Position numbers and translations under genes: made by a program
The notes under the pieces: generated by a model
Seen by the model: only the letters and a program-made list of their open reading frames with translations
Databases searched by the model: none
Told to the model about the DNA's origin: nothing
Shown here: positions 39,308 to 47,687 of the stretch, in pieces
Layout: each line of letters opens with the position of its first letter
Position numbering within the stretch: the stretch's first letter is position 1
Assembly: GCF_003202235.1 (NCBI RefSeq)
Contig: NZ_MASU01000002.1
Span: 434,001-498,000, forward strand
From: Prauserella flavalba
Lineage (GTDB): Bacteria; Actinomycetota; Actinomycetes; Mycobacteriales; Pseudonocardiaceae
Length of the DNA: 64,000 nucleotides
Reading direction: 5' to 3'

Positions 39308-40918
39308 ATGTCAGGCGTCCGGGAGGTCGACCTCCTCTGCGTCGGCGGCGGTCTGGGTGGTCTCGCCGGGGCGCTGCGGGCTCACGACCTCGGCGCCGAG
39401 GTGCTCGTGGCCGAACGGTCGTCGCTGGTCGGTGGTGTCGCCGCCTACAGCGGCGGGTTCGTCTGGGTCGGCGGCGGTCCGCTCGCCTCCGCCGCCGACC
39501 CCATCGAGGCCGTCGAGTCCTATCTGGACCACGTGCAGGGAGAGCGCCCGGTCGACCGCGCCGCACGCCGTGAGTACCTGCTGGACGCGGTCGAGGCGAC
39601 GGCGTGGTTCGCCGACGCCGGTGTACCGCTGCGGGTGATCCCGGACGCTCCCGATCTGTACCACCCAGCGCCCGGATCCACGGGCGAAGGCAGGCTGCTG
39701 GAGTGCGTGCTCGACGGCGCGGAGCTGGGCGCCTGGCGGCCGTATCTGCGTCCCGGGCCGTACTACGACATCGGCGTCACCCGGGCCGAGCAGTACACCG
39801 GACCAGCCACATCGGACGGTGCGGGGCGCGGCGAGGACCGCCTGACGCACGGAGTGGGGCTCGCGGGCGGCTTCGTCAGGGAGACGCTCGTGCGACGCGG
39901 TGTCGAATGCCTGCTCGAGCACCGGGTGGTGGAACTGCTGTGCGAGGACGGCGCGGTGGTCGGCGCGGTGCTCGCCGGGCCCGGCGGCCGCGTCGCCGTC
40001 AGGACGCGTGGTGGCGTGCTGATCGCGGCGGGCGGCTACGGCTGGACCGCGCACGCGGCCGAGCTGGAGGACGTGCCCGAGCTGGTGGAATGCGCCCCTC
40101 CGGTCGTCGAGGGCGACTCGGCGGCGCTCGCGGAGCAGGCGGGAGCGGGCCTGGTCCGAGGGGCCGACCCGTTCTTCAGCGTCGGCTACGGGTTCCCCGG
40201 TGAGCTCCACCCCGGCACCGACGTCCCGCTCGTCCGGCCGTTGCTCGCCCATCTCGGCCTGCCGCACTCGATGATCGTCAACCGGGATGGGCGACGGTTC
40301 GGCGACGAGAGCTACTACGGGGCCCTGATCGGTGCCCTGCGCCGGTTCGACGGTCGTCGCCGCCGCTGGGAGAACATGCCGTGCTGGTTCCTCGTCGACG
40401 ACGAGTACCGGAAGCGGTACCCACTCGGGCCCTACGCGGCGGGGCAGGAATGGCCGGACTCGATCCCGAGGGCGGACAGCGTCGCCGAACTGGCCGCGCT
40501 CACGGGCATCGACCCCGACGGGCTGGAACGGACCGTCAACGCGTTCAACGAGTGCGCCGACCGTGGTGAGGACCGGGAGTTCGGGAGGGGTGCGCTGCCG
40601 TTCGTGCTGCGGACCTACGGCGATGCCGCCCACGAGCCCAACGCGTGCCTCGGCGCCCTGCGCACCCCACCGTTCTACGCACTGGAGCTGACCGTGGTCG
40701 GGTTCGGCATGGGCACGCTCGGTCTCTGGATCGACCGCGACGCCCGCGTGCTGCGCCGGGACGGCACGCCGATCCACGGTCTGTACGCCACGGGAAACGC
40801 GGCAGCCACCCGGGAACTGCGTGGCTACGTCACCGGACTGGCGAACGCCCGGAACTACACGTACGCCTACCGCGCGGCCGGCCACGCCTGTGACCGGGTA
40901 CGCGGCACCCACGAGTGA
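39308..40918 (+). CDS. FAD-dependent dehydrogenase, fumarate reductase/3-ketosteroid dehydrogenase type
   Basis: 536 residues from ATG 39308. It has the FAD-binding dinucleotide fold LLCVGGGLGGLAGALRAHDL, then VGGVAAYSGGFVWVGGG, GGVLIAAGGYGWTAHAAELE and the second FAD contact GLYATGNAAATRELRGYVTG. The family oxidises or reduces a C-C bond next to a carbonyl or carboxylate (ketosteroid 1-dehydrogenase, fumarate reductase, urocanate reductase). In this cluster it probably introduces a double bond into, or removes one from, the dicarboxylate skeleton. It follows ohr by two bases and precedes the CoA ligase by eight. Confidence 0.88.
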   Translation: MSGVREVDLLCVGGGLGGLAGALRAHDLGAEVLVAERSSLVGGVAAYSGGFVWVGGGPLASAADPIEAVESYLDHVQGERPVDRAARREYLLDAVEATAWFADAGVPLRVIPDAPDLYHPAPGSTGEGRLLECVLDGAELGAWRPYLRPGPYYDIGVTRAEQYTGPATSDGAGRGEDRLTHGVGLAGGFVRETLVRRGVECLLEHRVVELLCEDGAVVGAVLAGPGGRVAVRTRGGVLIAAGGYGWTAHAAELEDVPELVECAPPVVEGDSAALAEQAGAGLVRGADPFFSVGYGFPGELHPGTDVPLVRPLLAHLGLPHSMIVNRDGRRFGDESYYGALIGALRRFDGRRRRWENMPCWFLVDDEYRKRYPLGPYAAGQEWPDSIPRADSVAELAALTGIDPDGLERTVNAFNECADRGEDREFGRGALPFVLRTYGDAAHEPNACLGALRTPPFYALELTVVGFGMGTLGLWIDRDARVLRRDGTPIHGLYATGNAAATRELRGYVTGLANARNYTYAYRAAGHACDRVRGTHE

Positions 40919-40926
40919 GGACGCCG

Positions 40927-42486
40927 ATGCCGATTCGCAGCCCGTATCCAGCTGTCACCGTCCCCGACGTTTCCCTGACCACGTTGCTGTTCGGCGACGG
41001 TCCTGGTGAGCATGCCGATGCGACCGCGCTCGTCGACGGCCGCACGGGCGCGGTGACGACCTTCGGCGAGCTGCACCAGCGCGTCGGGCGCGTGGCGGCG
41101 GGCTTGCGCCGCCACGGACTGCGCACCGGCGACGTCGTCGGTCTGGTGGGCCCGAACTCGCCGGACTGGGTGACGGCGTTTCACGCCGTGCTGCGCGCGG
41201 GTGGCGTCGTCACGTCCGCGAACCCCACGTACACGACCGCCGAGCTCGCCCATCAGCTCCACGACTCGGGCACCCGTTTCGCCATCGCGGCGGCCGCGCA
41301 GCGGGAGCTGGTGGCGGCGGCCGCGGAGAAGGCCGGGATCGCGCAGGAGGCCGTGTTCACCCTGGAGCCGGTCGAAGGCCACGGCTGCCTTGCCGAGCTG
41401 GCGACGGAATCCGGCCCCGCACCCGTACCGTCCGTCGGGCCGGACGACCCCGCCGTGCTGCCGTACTCGTCGGGTACCACGGGCCAGGCCAAGGGCGTGG
41501 TGCTCACCCACCGCAACGTCGTCTCGAACGTCCTGCAGTTCGACCGGATGGTGCCGCTGACGCGCGGAAGCACGCAGCTGGCCGTGCTGCCGCTGTTCCA
41601 CATCTACGGCATGACCGTGCTGATGAACCACAGCCTGTACACCCGCGCACCACTGGTCACGATGGCGCGGTTCGACCTGGCCGAGCTGCTCCGCCTGGTG
41701 GAGGAGCACCGCGTGCGCAAGCTGTACGTGGCACCGCCGGTCGTGCGCGCACTCGCCAAGGAACCGCTGGTGGACCGGTACGACGTGGGCAGCCTGGAGA
41801 TGGTCTTCTCCGGTGCGGCCCCGCTGGACCGCGGGTTGAGTGCCACGCTGGCGGAGCGGCTGGGGTGCGCGGTCATGCAGGGCTACGGGATGACGGAGAT
41901 GTCGCCCGTATCGCACGCGGCGCCCGAGGACCGCCTCGACATCGACCCGGCGAGCTGCGGGTTCGCCCTGCCCGGCATCGAGTTCCGGCTCGTCGACCCA
42001 GTGACCGGTGACGACGCGCAGCCTGGCGAGCGGGGCGAGCTGTGGGTGCGGGGACCGAACGTCATGTCCGGGTACCTGAACAACCCCTCGGCTACGGCCT
42101 CCGCGCTCGACGAGGACGGCTACCTGCACACCGGAGACGTCGCGACGCTCGGCCCGCACGGTGAGCTCAAGATCGTCGACCGGATCAAGGAGCTGATCAA
42201 GTACAAGGGCTACCAGGTCGCGCCCGCCGAGCTCGAGGACGTGCTGCTCGGCCATCCGGACCTGGACGACGCGGCCGTGGTCGGGGCCCGTGACGCCGAC
42301 GGGGAGGAGGTGCCCAAGGCGTTCGTCGCGCGCCGCAGGGGGAGCACCGTCACCGCGGAGGCGGTCATGACCTTCGTGGCCGAACGGGTGGCGCCCCACA
42401 AACGCGTCCGCGCCGTGGAGTTCGTCGCCGCGATTCCCAAGTCGGCGTCCGGGAAGATCCTGCGCAACAAGCTCCGCGAGTCGTGA
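40927..42486 (+). CDS. AMP-forming acyl-CoA ligase (4-coumarate-CoA ligase-like)
   Basis: 519 residues from ATG 40927, with GAGG upstream. The P-loop is PYSSGTTGQAKGVVLTHRN (about residue 180), with QGYGMTEMSPVSH, YLHTGDVATLGPHGELKIVD and the catalytic C-terminal lysine in PKSASGKILRNKL. It activates a carboxylic acid to its CoA thioester with ATP through an acyl-AMP. It is last in the IclR-linked cluster and may start or finish the pathway. The substrate cannot be read from sequence; plant-type 4CL similarity suggests medium or aromatic acids, yet the neighbours suggest a branched short acid. Confidence 0.9.
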   Translation: MPIRSPYPAVTVPDVSLTTLLFGDGPGEHADATALVDGRTGAVTTFGELHQRVGRVAAGLRRHGLRTGDVVGLVGPNSPDWVTAFHAVLRAGGVVTSANPTYTTAELAHQLHDSGTRFAIAAAAQRELVAAAAEKAGIAQEAVFTLEPVEGHGCLAELATESGPAPVPSVGPDDPAVLPYSSGTTGQAKGVVLTHRNVVSNVLQFDRMVPLTRGSTQLAVLPLFHIYGMTVLMNHSLYTRAPLVTMARFDLAELLRLVEEHRVRKLYVAPPVVRALAKEPLVDRYDVGSLEMVFSGAAPLDRGLSATLAERLGCAVMQGYGMTEMSPVSHAAPEDRLDIDPASCGFALPGIEFRLVDPVTGDDAQPGERGELWVRGPNVMSGYLNNPSATASALDEDGYLHTGDVATLGPHGELKIVDRIKELIKYKGYQVAPAELEDVLLGHPDLDDAAVVGARDADGEEVPKAFVARRRGSTVTAEAVMTFVAERVAPHKRVRAVEFVAAIPKSASGKILRNKLRES

Positions 42487-42507
42487 GCGTGGGCCCCCGC
42501 TGACCCG

Positions 42508-43107
42508 TCACCTCGGGCAGTGCCTGAGCACCGCGTTGATCGCTTCCAGCTCCGCCTGGTCGGCCGTCAGGTCGTACTTGGCCTTCGCCTGGACCCAGCG
42601 GGTCACATAGCCGCAGCGGTCCTGTTCCGGGAGCCACGTCGCCGGGTCCTGGTCGCCCTTCTGCCGGTTGCTGCTGGCCGTCACCGCCACCAGTACCTCC
42701 GGGTCGTTGGCGTACGCCTCGCGCTCGGCTTCCGTCCAGTCGCGGGAACCGGAGCGGGCCACTTCCGCCAGCGGGACGATGTGGTCGATGTCCAGGTCGC
42801 CGGCGTCGGTCACGATCTCGCCGTCGTAGACGCTCGTCCACTCGCCGGTCACCTTGCAGTTGTCGCCGACGCGGATGGAACGGCCCTGGTCCTGCAGGAT
42901 CTGGTCCCGCACGTCGCAGCCGTCGCCGAGGTAGTCCCAGTGCGGCCAGTCGTCGCGGTCGTAGCGGGCGCCCGTGTCCTCCGGTGCCTCCCGCAGCTGC
43001 GGGAGCTCTCCCTGCGGAGCGGGCGTTTCGGCCGGGGCTTCGGGTAGTTCGCACGCGGTGAGCGTGAACGCGGCTGCAAGGGCGAGGACGAGGGCGCGGA
43101 TCTTCAC
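42508..43107 (-). CDS. Secreted HNH-type nuclease lipoprotein, chromosomal relative of the AICE gene
   Basis: 199 residues from GTG 43107. The lipoprotein signal ends in FTLTACELP (Cys about residue 19). It has the same blocks as the AICE protein: EDTGARYDRDDWPHWDY, GEIVTDAGDLDIDHIVPLAE, WTEAEREAYANDPEVLVAVT and KGDQDPATWLPEQDRCGYVT. It should be a surface-anchored HNH/DUF1524 nuclease. It converges with the CoA ligase gene across 21 bases. It stands alone and no toxin immunity gene is visible. Confidence 0.85.
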   Translation of the reverse strand: MKIRALVLALAAAFTLTACELPEAPAETPAPQGELPQLREAPEDTGARYDRDDWPHWDYLGDGCDVRDQILQDQGRSIRVGDNCKVTGEWTSVYDGEIVTDAGDLDIDHIVPLAEVARSGSRDWTEAEREAYANDPEVLVAVTASSNRQKGDQDPATWLPEQDRCGYVTRWVQAKAKYDLTADQAELEAINAVLRHCPR

Positions 43108-43179
43108 CCCGTGATCATCTCTGGTCGCCGTCCGTATCCGTGGCAACGACAGAGGAGGAGAACGTCACATCGGATGCGG

Positions 43180-43449
43180 TCAGGCGATCGCGTCGAAGCG
43201 GGCGAAGAGGGCACAGTCTTCGCGCGGGTGGGCTTCGTGTTCCGGGCACAGTTCCGCCGCGTACGCCGTCACCTCGCCCCGCGCGCGCCATTCGGCGGCG
43301 GCCGCCAGGGCCTCCTCGTGTTCGTAGATGCCGACCACCAGGCAGCCGCTTTGCAGTGAGAAGACCCCGTACTCGGTCGAGTCTTCTTCCGGAGGGACCG
43401 ACCACGATTCGAAGGAGGAGGTCCGTACGAGTACGTCCCGTCCGCTCAT
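43180..43449 (-). CDS. Small conserved-looking hypothetical protein
   Basis: 89 residues from ATG 43449 with GGAGGT eight bases upstream; an ATG five codons earlier is the alternative. The sequence is soluble, with a mix of strands and helices (FSLQSGCLVVGIYEHEEALA, AAAEWRARGEVTAYAAELCP) and three cysteines. Nothing identifies a family. It lies between the HNH lipoprotein and the terminator of the ABC transporter operon and is probably monocistronic. Confidence 0.6.
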   Translation of the reverse strand: MSGRDVLVRTSSFESWSVPPEEDSTEYGVFSLQSGCLVVGIYEHEEALAAAAEWRARGEVTAYAAELCPEHEAHPREDCALFARFDAIA

Positions 43450-43541
43450 ACCTGAGACCTCCATCGGTCGGTCACGCTTGACCGGTGGTGAAAACCGTTC
43501 GCATCACCATGGACGATTCCCCTGGTCAAGAGCAAGGGAGT

Positions 43542-43566
43542 CACCCGGGTGGCAGGCACCCGGGTG
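43542..43566. repeat. Twin palindromes CACCCGGGTG
   Basis: Two identical self-complementary 10-mers (43542-43551 and 43557-43566) separated by five bases, in the gap between the hypothetical gene and the ABC operon terminator. They could be a regulator site for the small gene or extra stem structure downstream of the operon. Confidence 0.5.
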
Positions 43567-43589
43567 AGCGAACGACACTTTCCGTAGCA

Positions 43590-43626
43590 CGGCCGGGGCG
43601 CGGGCCGCACGCCCGCACCCCGGCCG
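43590..43626 (-). terminator. Strong GC-rich hairpin after the ABC/catabolic operon
   Basis: CGGCCGGGGCGCGGGC (43590-43605) pairs with GCCCGCACCCCGGCCG (43611-43626) with one mismatch and a five-base loop. It starts six bases beyond the stop of the binding-protein gene. There is no T-run, as is common for actinobacterial terminators. Confidence 0.75.
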
Positions 43627-43631
43627 GGAAC

Positions 43632-44774
43632 TCAGCCCGTGAAGTGGAACGCCTGGTTCCAGGTCTGCACGGTGCTCGCCGAACGCTCCTTGGCGTCTTC
43701 CGGCGTGAAGAGGTGGAACTGCTCCGAATCGGCGGGGGGCAGCTGGTACTCACCTGTCGGTGTCGGTTCCAGTCCGGGGCGGGCGGGCACGAAGCCCTGT
43801 GCCGCCGCGAACTTCTGGCCCGCCTTCGACATCGTCCAGTTGATGAACAGCTTCGCCGCCGGGCTCTTCTCACCTGCCGGCGTGAGGCCCATCAGGTTGA
43901 ACGAGCCCGAGATGCCGTCCTCGGGCACCACCAGCTTCACCGGCGCACCTGCCACCTCGGCGCCGTACGTGCTGTTGAAGCCCAGCGTCGCGACCGTGAT
44001 CTCGCCCCTCGCCAGCGCCTCCAGCTGCACCGACGTGGTGTCGAAGATGCGGGGCTGCTGGGCACCGAGTGCCTTGACGTAGTCCTCGCCGAACGCGTCG
44101 AGCTGGAAGGCGGCGAGCGCCGTCACCGTGCCGCCCGCGCCCGCGTGCACCACGCCCAGCTTGCCCTTCCACTTCGGGTCGAGCAGGTCGGCCCACTTCT
44201 TCGGCACGTCCTTGCCCTGCACGGCCGCCGAGTTGTAGCCGAAGGCGTAGGCCGAGTAGTAGGCGGTGAGGTACTGGCCGTCGTTGAAGACGACATTGTC
44301 GCCCTTCGCGAGCTCGCCGATCGACGGCGGCTGGTAGTTCACGTACACGCCCCGTTTGGCGAACTCCTCCGCCACCAGCGGGTCGGTGACCCGCACGACG
44401 CCCGCGCCGAGCTGGTTCGCGCCGTGCTCGCTGAGCACCCGCTCCGAGAGCTTGTTCGTCGGCATCCGGGTGAGCTCGATGTCGATGCCCGTCTCGGCCT
44501 TGAACCGCGCGATCGTGAGGTCCTCGCTCTCCTTGCCGGAGCCCGAGTACAGCACCACCTTGTCCTTCTTCGCGGCCTCGAAGAGCTGCTTGTCGGCGAT
44601 CCGCTCGCCGTCGATCACGAGACCGTTGGAGGTGTCGATCTTGGCGGGCATCGGCAGCACCTCGTTGCGTGCCGCGTCGCTCGCGGGGGACTCGCCAGAG
44701 CCGCCGCCACCGCACGCGGTGGTCAGCACCAGTAAGGCCGTCGTGGCGAGGCCGAGGGTCAGTTTTCTCCGCAT
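43632..44774 (-). CDS. Fbp-type ABC transporter substrate-binding lipoprotein
   Basis: 380 residues from ATG 44774 with AAAGGAG upstream. The lipoprotein signal ends in VLTTACGGG (Cys21). The mature protein begins like family-1/FbpA binding proteins (VVLYSGSGKESEDLTIARF, FKAETGIDIELTRMPTNKLS), with AYYSAYAFGYNSAAV and WADLLDPKWKGKLGVVHAG. At the place where ferric-binding proteins carry the paired tyrosines (NNYY) this one reads FNSTYG, so iron is doubtful as ligand. Relatives bind phosphonates, thiamine or organic acids. It is the last gene of an operon that also encodes CoA-ester metabolism, favouring an organic carboxylate. Confidence 0.85.
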   Translation of the reverse strand: MRRKLTLGLATTALLVLTTACGGGGSGESPASDAARNEVLPMPAKIDTSNGLVIDGERIADKQLFEAAKKDKVVLYSGSGKESEDLTIARFKAETGIDIELTRMPTNKLSERVLSEHGANQLGAGVVRVTDPLVAEEFAKRGVYVNYQPPSIGELAKGDNVVFNDGQYLTAYYSAYAFGYNSAAVQGKDVPKKWADLLDPKWKGKLGVVHAGAGGTVTALAAFQLDAFGEDYVKALGAQQPRIFDTTSVQLEALARGEITVATLGFNSTYGAEVAGAPVKLVVPEDGISGSFNLMGLTPAGEKSPAAKLFINWTMSKAGQKFAAAQGFVPARPGLEPTPTGEYQLPPADSEQFHLFTPEDAKERSASTVQTWNQAFHFTG

Positions 44775-44809
44775 CGGATTCAACTCCTTTGTCGTCCTGA
44801 GTGCGTTGG

Positions 44810-46573
44810 TCAGGGGGTCATTCCGCCCGAGCCGAGGCGGCGGGGCAGGTAGGAGAGCACGAACATGATCAGGCAGTAGATGACACTCATCGCCGCCGCT
44901 TGCTGCAGCGCTCCACCGTTCTCGAACTGGTCGAAGATGGTGATCGAAAGGATGTGAGTGTCCGATGTGTACAGGAACAGTGGAACGGTCAGCTCCCGCA
45001 TGGAGAGCATGAGCAACATGAGGAACGTCGACGCGATGCCCACCCGCATGAGCGGCACGGTGATCGAGAGCACCGCGCGGGACCGCCTCGCGCCGTGCAG
45101 CACGGCGTTGTCCTCCAGGTCCCGTTCCGTGGACTGGATCGACGACGCGATGCCGCGCAGGCCCTGCGGCATCTGCACCGCGATGAACGCGATCATCAGC
45201 ACCGCCAGCGTCCCGTACAGCGGCACCGGCATCACGAGCCACGTCCACAGCAGACCCATGCCGAGCACGATCGCGGGGATCGCGAGCGGCACCATCGACA
45301 CGCCTTCCAGCGCACCGCGGGCCTTGGCCTTGGTGCGATACACGGTGTAGCCGACGAGGAACGCGAGCACGGTGCCGAGTGCGGCGGACACCACGGCCAC
45401 GAGCACGCTGTTGCCCGCCGAGTCGAGGAACAGGTCCGACTGCAAGACCCGGCCGAAGGAACCGAAGTCGATCGCGCCCGGCGCCGAGAGGTCGTTGAAC
45501 GACTGCATGTACGGCGACGTCCGCACGGCCGTCAGCACCAGCGCCGCGAGCGGCAGCACGATCGACAGCAGCAGGTACACGAGCGCGACCGCGAACAGCG
45601 GCCACCGCCAGCGGCCGAGCGAGATGCGCCGCGCCTTGAGGCCCTTGCCCGACACCGTGGTGTAGGAGCGGCGGGCCAGAATGCGGCGCTGGCCGAGCGT
45701 CACCAGCAGCACTACGAGCACGAGCACCACGGCCATCACCGCGGCCTCGTTGCCGCGCGAGGGCGAGGCGTTCATGAGGCGGTAGATGAACGTCGGCAAT
45801 GTGTCGATCTGGCCCGGTGTCGCCAGCACCTGCGAGACGGGGAAGTTCTCGAAGATGTGGGTGAACACCAGCAGCGCGGAGCCCAGGATCGCGGGCAGTG
45901 CCAGCGGGAACGTGACGCTGCGCAGCATCTGCCACGTCGACCCGCCGTGCACGCCCGCCGCGTCCTCGAGGTCGGGGTTCATCAGCGACATCGAGCTGTG
46001 CATGAGCAGGAAGGCGTACGGCGCGTAGAACATGCCCATCACGAGCACGACGCCGCCCATGCTGTAGATGTTCACGGTGAAGTCGATGCCGAGGTCGCGC
46101 ATGCCGATGTTGAGCAGCCCGGCCACGGGGCTGCCGAGGATCGACCACGCCAGCGCGCCGACGTAGGACGGCAGGAACAGCGGCATCAGCCCGATCAGGA
46201 ACACGAAGCCGCGCATCGGGATGTTGGTCCGCGCCGTCACGAACGCCAGGAAGCCGCCGATCAGCAGCGCCAGCAGCGTCGCCGAGACACCGATGATCAG
46301 CGAGTTCAGCGTCGCCTTCAGCACGCCCGGCTCGGTGAACACGGCCAGGTGCTTGAGCGTCAGGTCGAAGTTGATGCTGCCGGGGCGGGGGATGTCGACG
46401 CTGAACGCGGCGAGCAGCACGAACCCCGCCGGGACGAGGATCAGGAAGCCCACCACCAGCAGCAACGGCAGGCTGCCGAGGCCCTTCGGCCTGCGCCACC
46501 GGCGACGCGAGGCCGGGGCCGGTGACGGCGCCGAGGGACGGGCCTTCACGCGGGTGCTCTGCATGGTCGTCAT
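44810..46573 (-). CDS. Fbp-type ABC transporter permease, two fused transmembrane domains
   Basis: 587 residues from ATG 46573, overlapping the ATPase stop (ATGA). Two homologous permease halves with six or so helices each carry the EAA-type loops LEDAAGVHGGSTWQMLRSVT (about residue 215) and LEDNAVLHGARRSRAVLSIT (about residue 500). This duplicated architecture is that of FbpB/AfuB permeases. It forms the membrane channel for the substrate delivered by the lipoprotein and is driven by the ATPase encoded upstream. Confidence 0.93.
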   Translation of the reverse strand: MTTMQSTRVKARPSAPSPAPASRRRWRRPKGLGSLPLLLVVGFLILVPAGFVLLAAFSVDIPRPGSINFDLTLKHLAVFTEPGVLKATLNSLIIGVSATLLALLIGGFLAFVTARTNIPMRGFVFLIGLMPLFLPSYVGALAWSILGSPVAGLLNIGMRDLGIDFTVNIYSMGGVVLVMGMFYAPYAFLLMHSSMSLMNPDLEDAAGVHGGSTWQMLRSVTFPLALPAILGSALLVFTHIFENFPVSQVLATPGQIDTLPTFIYRLMNASPSRGNEAAVMAVVLVLVVLLVTLGQRRILARRSYTTVSGKGLKARRISLGRWRWPLFAVALVYLLLSIVLPLAALVLTAVRTSPYMQSFNDLSAPGAIDFGSFGRVLQSDLFLDSAGNSVLVAVVSAALGTVLAFLVGYTVYRTKAKARGALEGVSMVPLAIPAIVLGMGLLWTWLVMPVPLYGTLAVLMIAFIAVQMPQGLRGIASSIQSTERDLEDNAVLHGARRSRAVLSITVPLMRVGIASTFLMLLMLSMRELTVPLFLYTSDTHILSITIFDQFENGGALQQAAAMSVIYCLIMFVLSYLPRRLGSGGMTP

Positions 46574-47661
46574 GCCGCGGCCTCCTCCGGCACCGGTGCG
46601 GCCTCGACCTCGTCGGGCAGCACCAGCACGGCCTCGGGCGCGATCTCGACGCTCGCGCGCTCGCCCCGTGCCAGCGCGCCGGGACCGGCGGGGCACACGG
46701 CGTCGAGCAGGGGACCGTCGTCGAGCCTCACCTGGTAGCGCACCGAAGAACCCTGGTAGACGCACACCTCGACGGTTCCCGGAAGGCCGGAGCCTTCGCC
46801 TCGCACGACGACGTCCTCGGGGCGGACGGCGACGCTCGCCGCCCCGGCCGGAGCCGCCGAGGCCGTGAGGAGTTCCAGCGCGTGGTCGGCGAGCGTCACG
46901 CGGTTGCCCGAGGCGCCGCCGACGGCGAACACGTTGGTGACGCCCATGAACTTCGCGATCGACGCGCTCGCCGGGGTCGCGTAGACCTCCTCGGGAGTGC
47001 CGAGCTGGGTGATGCGCCCGCCCTGCATGATCGCGATGCGGTCGGCCAGTGCGAGGGCCTCCTGCTGGTCGTGCGTGACGTACATGCTCGTCAGGCCCCG
47101 TTCCTGCTGGATGTGCCTCAGCTCCACGCGCAGGTCCTCACGCAGCCGGGCGTCCAGGTTGGACAGTGGCTCGTCGAGCAGCAGCACGCTCGGCTCCATC
47201 GCCATGCTCCTGGCCAGCGCCACCCGCTGCATCTGCCCGCCGGAGAGCTGGCTCGCGCCGCGCTCGGCGAGGTGGTCGAGCCCGACGAGCCCGAGCACCT
47301 CCATCGCCTTGTCCCTGGCCGCGCCGCGCTTGACCTTCTTCATCCGCAGCGGGAAGGTCACGTTCTCCAGCACGGTCTTGTGCGGCCACACGGCGTAGGA
47401 CTGGAACACCATGCCGACGTTGCGCCGGAACGACGGCACCGAGCGGCCGGTCTCGTGGTCGAACACCACGGTGTCACCGATCGAGATCCGGCCGCCGGTG
47501 GGCTCCTCCAGCCCCGCGATGCAGCGCATCGTGCTGGTCTTGCCGCAGCCGGACTGTCCGAGCAGGACGATCGACTCGCCGTCGGCGATGGTCAGGTCGA
47601 GCCCTTTCACGGCGGTGAAACCGCCGTAGGCAAGGCTGAGATTGGTGATCGTCACCTGCAT
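46570..47661 (-). CDS. Fbp/Pot-type ABC transporter ATP-binding protein
   Basis: 363 residues from ATG 47661. It has Walker A LLGQSGCGKTSTMRCIAGLE, Q-loop MVFQSYAVWPHKTV, signature ASQLSGGQMQRVALARSMA, Walker B VLLLDEPLSNLDARLREDLR and the switch His in YVTHDQQEAL. The C-terminal TOBE-type domain (about 270-350; VAVRPEDVVVRGEGSGLPGT) is that of FbpC/PotA subfamilies. It energises uptake by the adjacent permease. It follows the CoA ligase gene by 26 bases in the same operon. Confidence 0.95.
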   Translation of the reverse strand: MQVTITNLSLAYGGFTAVKGLDLTIADGESIVLLGQSGCGKTSTMRCIAGLEEPTGGRISIGDTVVFDHETGRSVPSFRRNVGMVFQSYAVWPHKTVLENVTFPLRMKKVKRGAARDKAMEVLGLVGLDHLAERGASQLSGGQMQRVALARSMAMEPSVLLLDEPLSNLDARLREDLRVELRHIQQERGLTSMYVTHDQQEALALADRIAIMQGGRITQLGTPEEVYATPASASIAKFMGVTNVFAVGGASGNRVTLADHALELLTASAAPAGAASVAVRPEDVVVRGEGSGLPGTVEVCVYQGSSVRYQVRLDDGPLLDAVCPAGPGALARGERASVEIAPEAVLVLPDEVEAAPVPEEAAA

Positions 47662-47687
47662 GACGGTCTCCTTCCTTGGGCTGGGGA

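Noticed and set aside
43632-46499. A 955-residue fusion of permease-like and binding-protein sequence
   Set aside because: The extension before the lipoprotein signal is an out-of-frame reading of the permease gene; the true binding protein starts at 44774 with a good ribosome binding site.
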